A DNA stretch of 20,004 nt from a virus, in the IMG/VR virus record IMGVR_UViG_3300003937_000230, positions 1 to 20,004 of that record; one strand, written 5' to 3'. The notes beneath the pieces are model-generated. The model made no database searches. It was not told where the DNA came from and saw only the letters and a list, made by a program, of their open reading frames with translations. Every line of letters starts with the position of its first letter. Within the stretch, counting starts at the first letter, position 1. Positions 19,933 through 20,004 of this stretch are shown in pieces. The position numbers and the translations under genes are program-made.

Positions 19933-20004
19933 ATGCCTGATCCCAATGCTCTCTATGATGACATGGAGAAACTCAATGCTTTATACGAAGAACTTTGCTG
20001 GGAT
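19933..20004 (+). CDS. Start of a small hypothetical protein, cut by the window edge
   Basis: ATG 19933 opens a frame to the window end (24 codons): PDPNALYDDMEKLNALYEEL then CWD. The acidic helix looks like small cyanophage proteins I recall with ...YDDMEKLNALYEELCWD..., function unknown. Twenty-two bases separate it from the previous stop, without an evident promoter. The true end is not visible. Confidence 0.65.
   Translation, partial: MPDPNALYDDMEKLNALYEELCWD

Overview
The window looks like part of the genome of a T4-like marine cyanophage (a Prochlorococcus or Synechococcus myovirus). The evidence is a low-GC, one-strand, tightly packed gene order with class Ia ribonucleotide reductase genes (nrdA, nrdB), a tRNA cluster interleaved with tiny conserved cyanophage ORFs, T4-type late promoter sequences (CTAAATA, ATAAATA), and a high-light-inducible (hli) gene. 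All supported genes are on the + strand. No integrase, transposase or CRISPR array was seen.

Layout. (1) 1-2621: nrdA (5' truncated by the window edge) and nrdB, both with catalytic residues intact, closed by a terminator at 2714. (2) 2737-3352: small ORFs and what I read as a decayed GIY-YIG nuclease that has lost its catalytic core. (3) 3359-5744: six tRNA genes (Arg-UCU, Gly-UCC, Asn-GUU, Val-UAC, Ile-UAU and a CAU tRNA) mixed with about nine small ORFs, among them zinc-finger-like proteins, small membrane proteins, an overlapping-frame pair and an orphan Phd/YefM-like antitoxin. (4) 5746-6555: a near-consensus early promoter, two coupled small genes, a late promoter and a small coiled protein gene. 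(5) 6553-6690: a structured RNA leader with duplicated hairpins and a terminator. (6) 6717-18758: a 12-kb sugar-nucleotide and glycosyltransferase cassette. (7) 18755-20004: promoters and a hairpin-rich leader in front of a collapsed outer-membrane-protein gene, then small membrane proteins and hli behind a perfect sigma70 promoter.

How the cassette works. Gmd and Fcl would convert GDP-mannose to GDP-L-fucose. A GDP-mannose 3,5-epimerase (the enzyme of plant vitamin C synthesis) would give GDP-L-galactose. A Gmd/Rmd-like enzyme near the end could give GDP-D-rhamnose, and a GalE-like epimerase acts on another sugar nucleotide. Two tandem GT11 fucosyltransferase-type proteins and about seven other glycosyltransferase-like proteins follow. 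From the epimerase on, the genes are joined by ATGA, TAATG or similar few-base junctions, so they are probably translated as one coupled unit. I found no Wzx/Wzy-type membrane protein or exporter, so the product is more likely a glycan built in the cytoplasm on a virion protein or a small acceptor than a complete exported polysaccharide. A terminator plus late-type promoter at 8671-8709 separates gmd-fcl from the rest, which implies different timing of the two parts.

Family assignments rest on motifs read by eye and on recall of family sequences; no database search was run.
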